Shown here piece after piece: positions 14,262-14,499 of a DNA stretch of 14,499 nucleotides (within the stretch, counting starts at the first letter, position 1; the number at the start of each line of letters is the position of its first letter). The position numbers and the translations under genes were made by a program. Below the pieces are notes generated by a model that was not told where the DNA came from, ran no database searches, and saw nothing but the letters and a program-made list of their open reading frames with translations. The stretch spans positions 1 to 14,499 of the forward strand of contig JAKACI010000011.1 of assembly GCA_021821565.1 (NCBI GenBank), written 5' to 3'. The DNA is from a bacterium. GTDB lineage: Bacteria; SZUA-79; Acidulodesulfobacterales; Acidulodesulfobacteraceae.

Positions 14262-14460
14262 TTAAATTATCCCGTCAAACATTCGACAATTTTTGTAATT
14301 ATCTATAAAGAGAGGATTTTGAATAGCGTCTGATTTAATATTACCAAGCGTTACATGAGAATGTCAGCTTTTTTAGCCAAAGCGTCTTGCGTCAAATCTT
14401 TATTTTTAGACCATCTTTAGATATATTCTTCTATAGTTTTTTTCTTAAAAAGATACTTTA
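14262..14460 (-). pseudogene. Broken XRE-type helix-turn-helix regulator
   Basis: The minus strand reads IKYLFKKKTIEEYI, a TAA, RWSKNKDLTQDALAKKADI, then after a frame change VTLGNIKSDAIQNP and a tail that ends at 14262. LTQ(D/E)xLAKKADI is the recognition region of XRE/Cro-type helix-turn-helix proteins. At least one nonsense and one frameshift interrupt it, so it is a relic. Its normal job would be regulating a neighbouring toxin-antitoxin or restriction gene. Confidence 0.6.
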
Positions 14461-14499
14461 TGCTTCTATGGTATTTTCCAAATTGGCGGAGAGAGAGGG

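Noticed and set aside
14481..14499. GA-rich end (GGAGAGAGAGGG on the plus strand)
   Set aside because: Too short and at the window edge. It could be a contig-end artefact, so no repeat is called.

Overview
This window comes from an AT-rich, Gram-negative bacterium. The evidence is a C-terminal-Phe outer-membrane barrel protein, a Spy/CpxP-like periplasmic protein and an RmlA sugar nucleotidyltransferase. The sensor kinase carries the ArsS-type signature best known from Campylobacterota, but that and the base composition do not fix the phylum. An AT-rich deltaproteobacterial-like or acid-dwelling lineage is possible but is only an inference.

Layout, left to right. (1) 1-1720 holds accessory toxin-antitoxin material on the minus strand: an intact MntA-type nucleotidyltransferase overlapping a HepT/HEPN partner cut by the window edge, two decayed nucleotidyltransferase remnants, and one unrecognised 217-aa protein. 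(2) 1858-2926 (minus) is an outer-membrane beta-barrel gene whose signal peptide and barrel lie in different frames, separated by a run of eight A. (3) 3340-3839 (plus) is a DUF2281-like antitoxin with an overlapping MazF/PemK-like toxin. (4) 4075-6282 (plus) is a c-di-GMP protein with a CZB-like region, a degenerate GGDEF and an intact EAL domain. (5) 6456-9377 (minus) is a probable envelope or acid stress cluster in the order OmpR-type regulator, ArsS-like kinase, Spy/CpxP-like protein. (6) 9378-9918 is gene-free, with a cluster of TATGATAT sites and a duplicated gene tail. (7) 9919-11207 (minus) has rmlA and a small Asn/Gln/Ala-rich protein behind a promoter with a 24-bp perfect palindrome. 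(8) 11288-14460 (minus) is a restriction-modification island in decay. It holds a DNA methyltransferase fragment joined to a P-loop ATPase fragment, a MjaI-family endonuclease with an internal TAG, an intact N4/N6-type methyltransferase carrying a C-terminal SNase-like domain, an AlwI-like endonuclease N-terminus joined in frame to a broken radC, and a broken XRE-type HTH gene.

How it fits together. The kinase, regulator and Spy-like protein probably sense and relieve envelope stress, and the EAL protein is a predicted c-di-GMP phosphodiesterase. The right-hand island looks like a turnover hot spot where restriction activity has been lost repeatedly while one methyltransferase stayed open. 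The most unusual items are the methyltransferase-SNase fusion, the homopolymer-controlled outer-membrane protein, the in-frame chimeras of defence-gene fragments, and the duplicated gene tails downstream of both the response regulator and rmlA.
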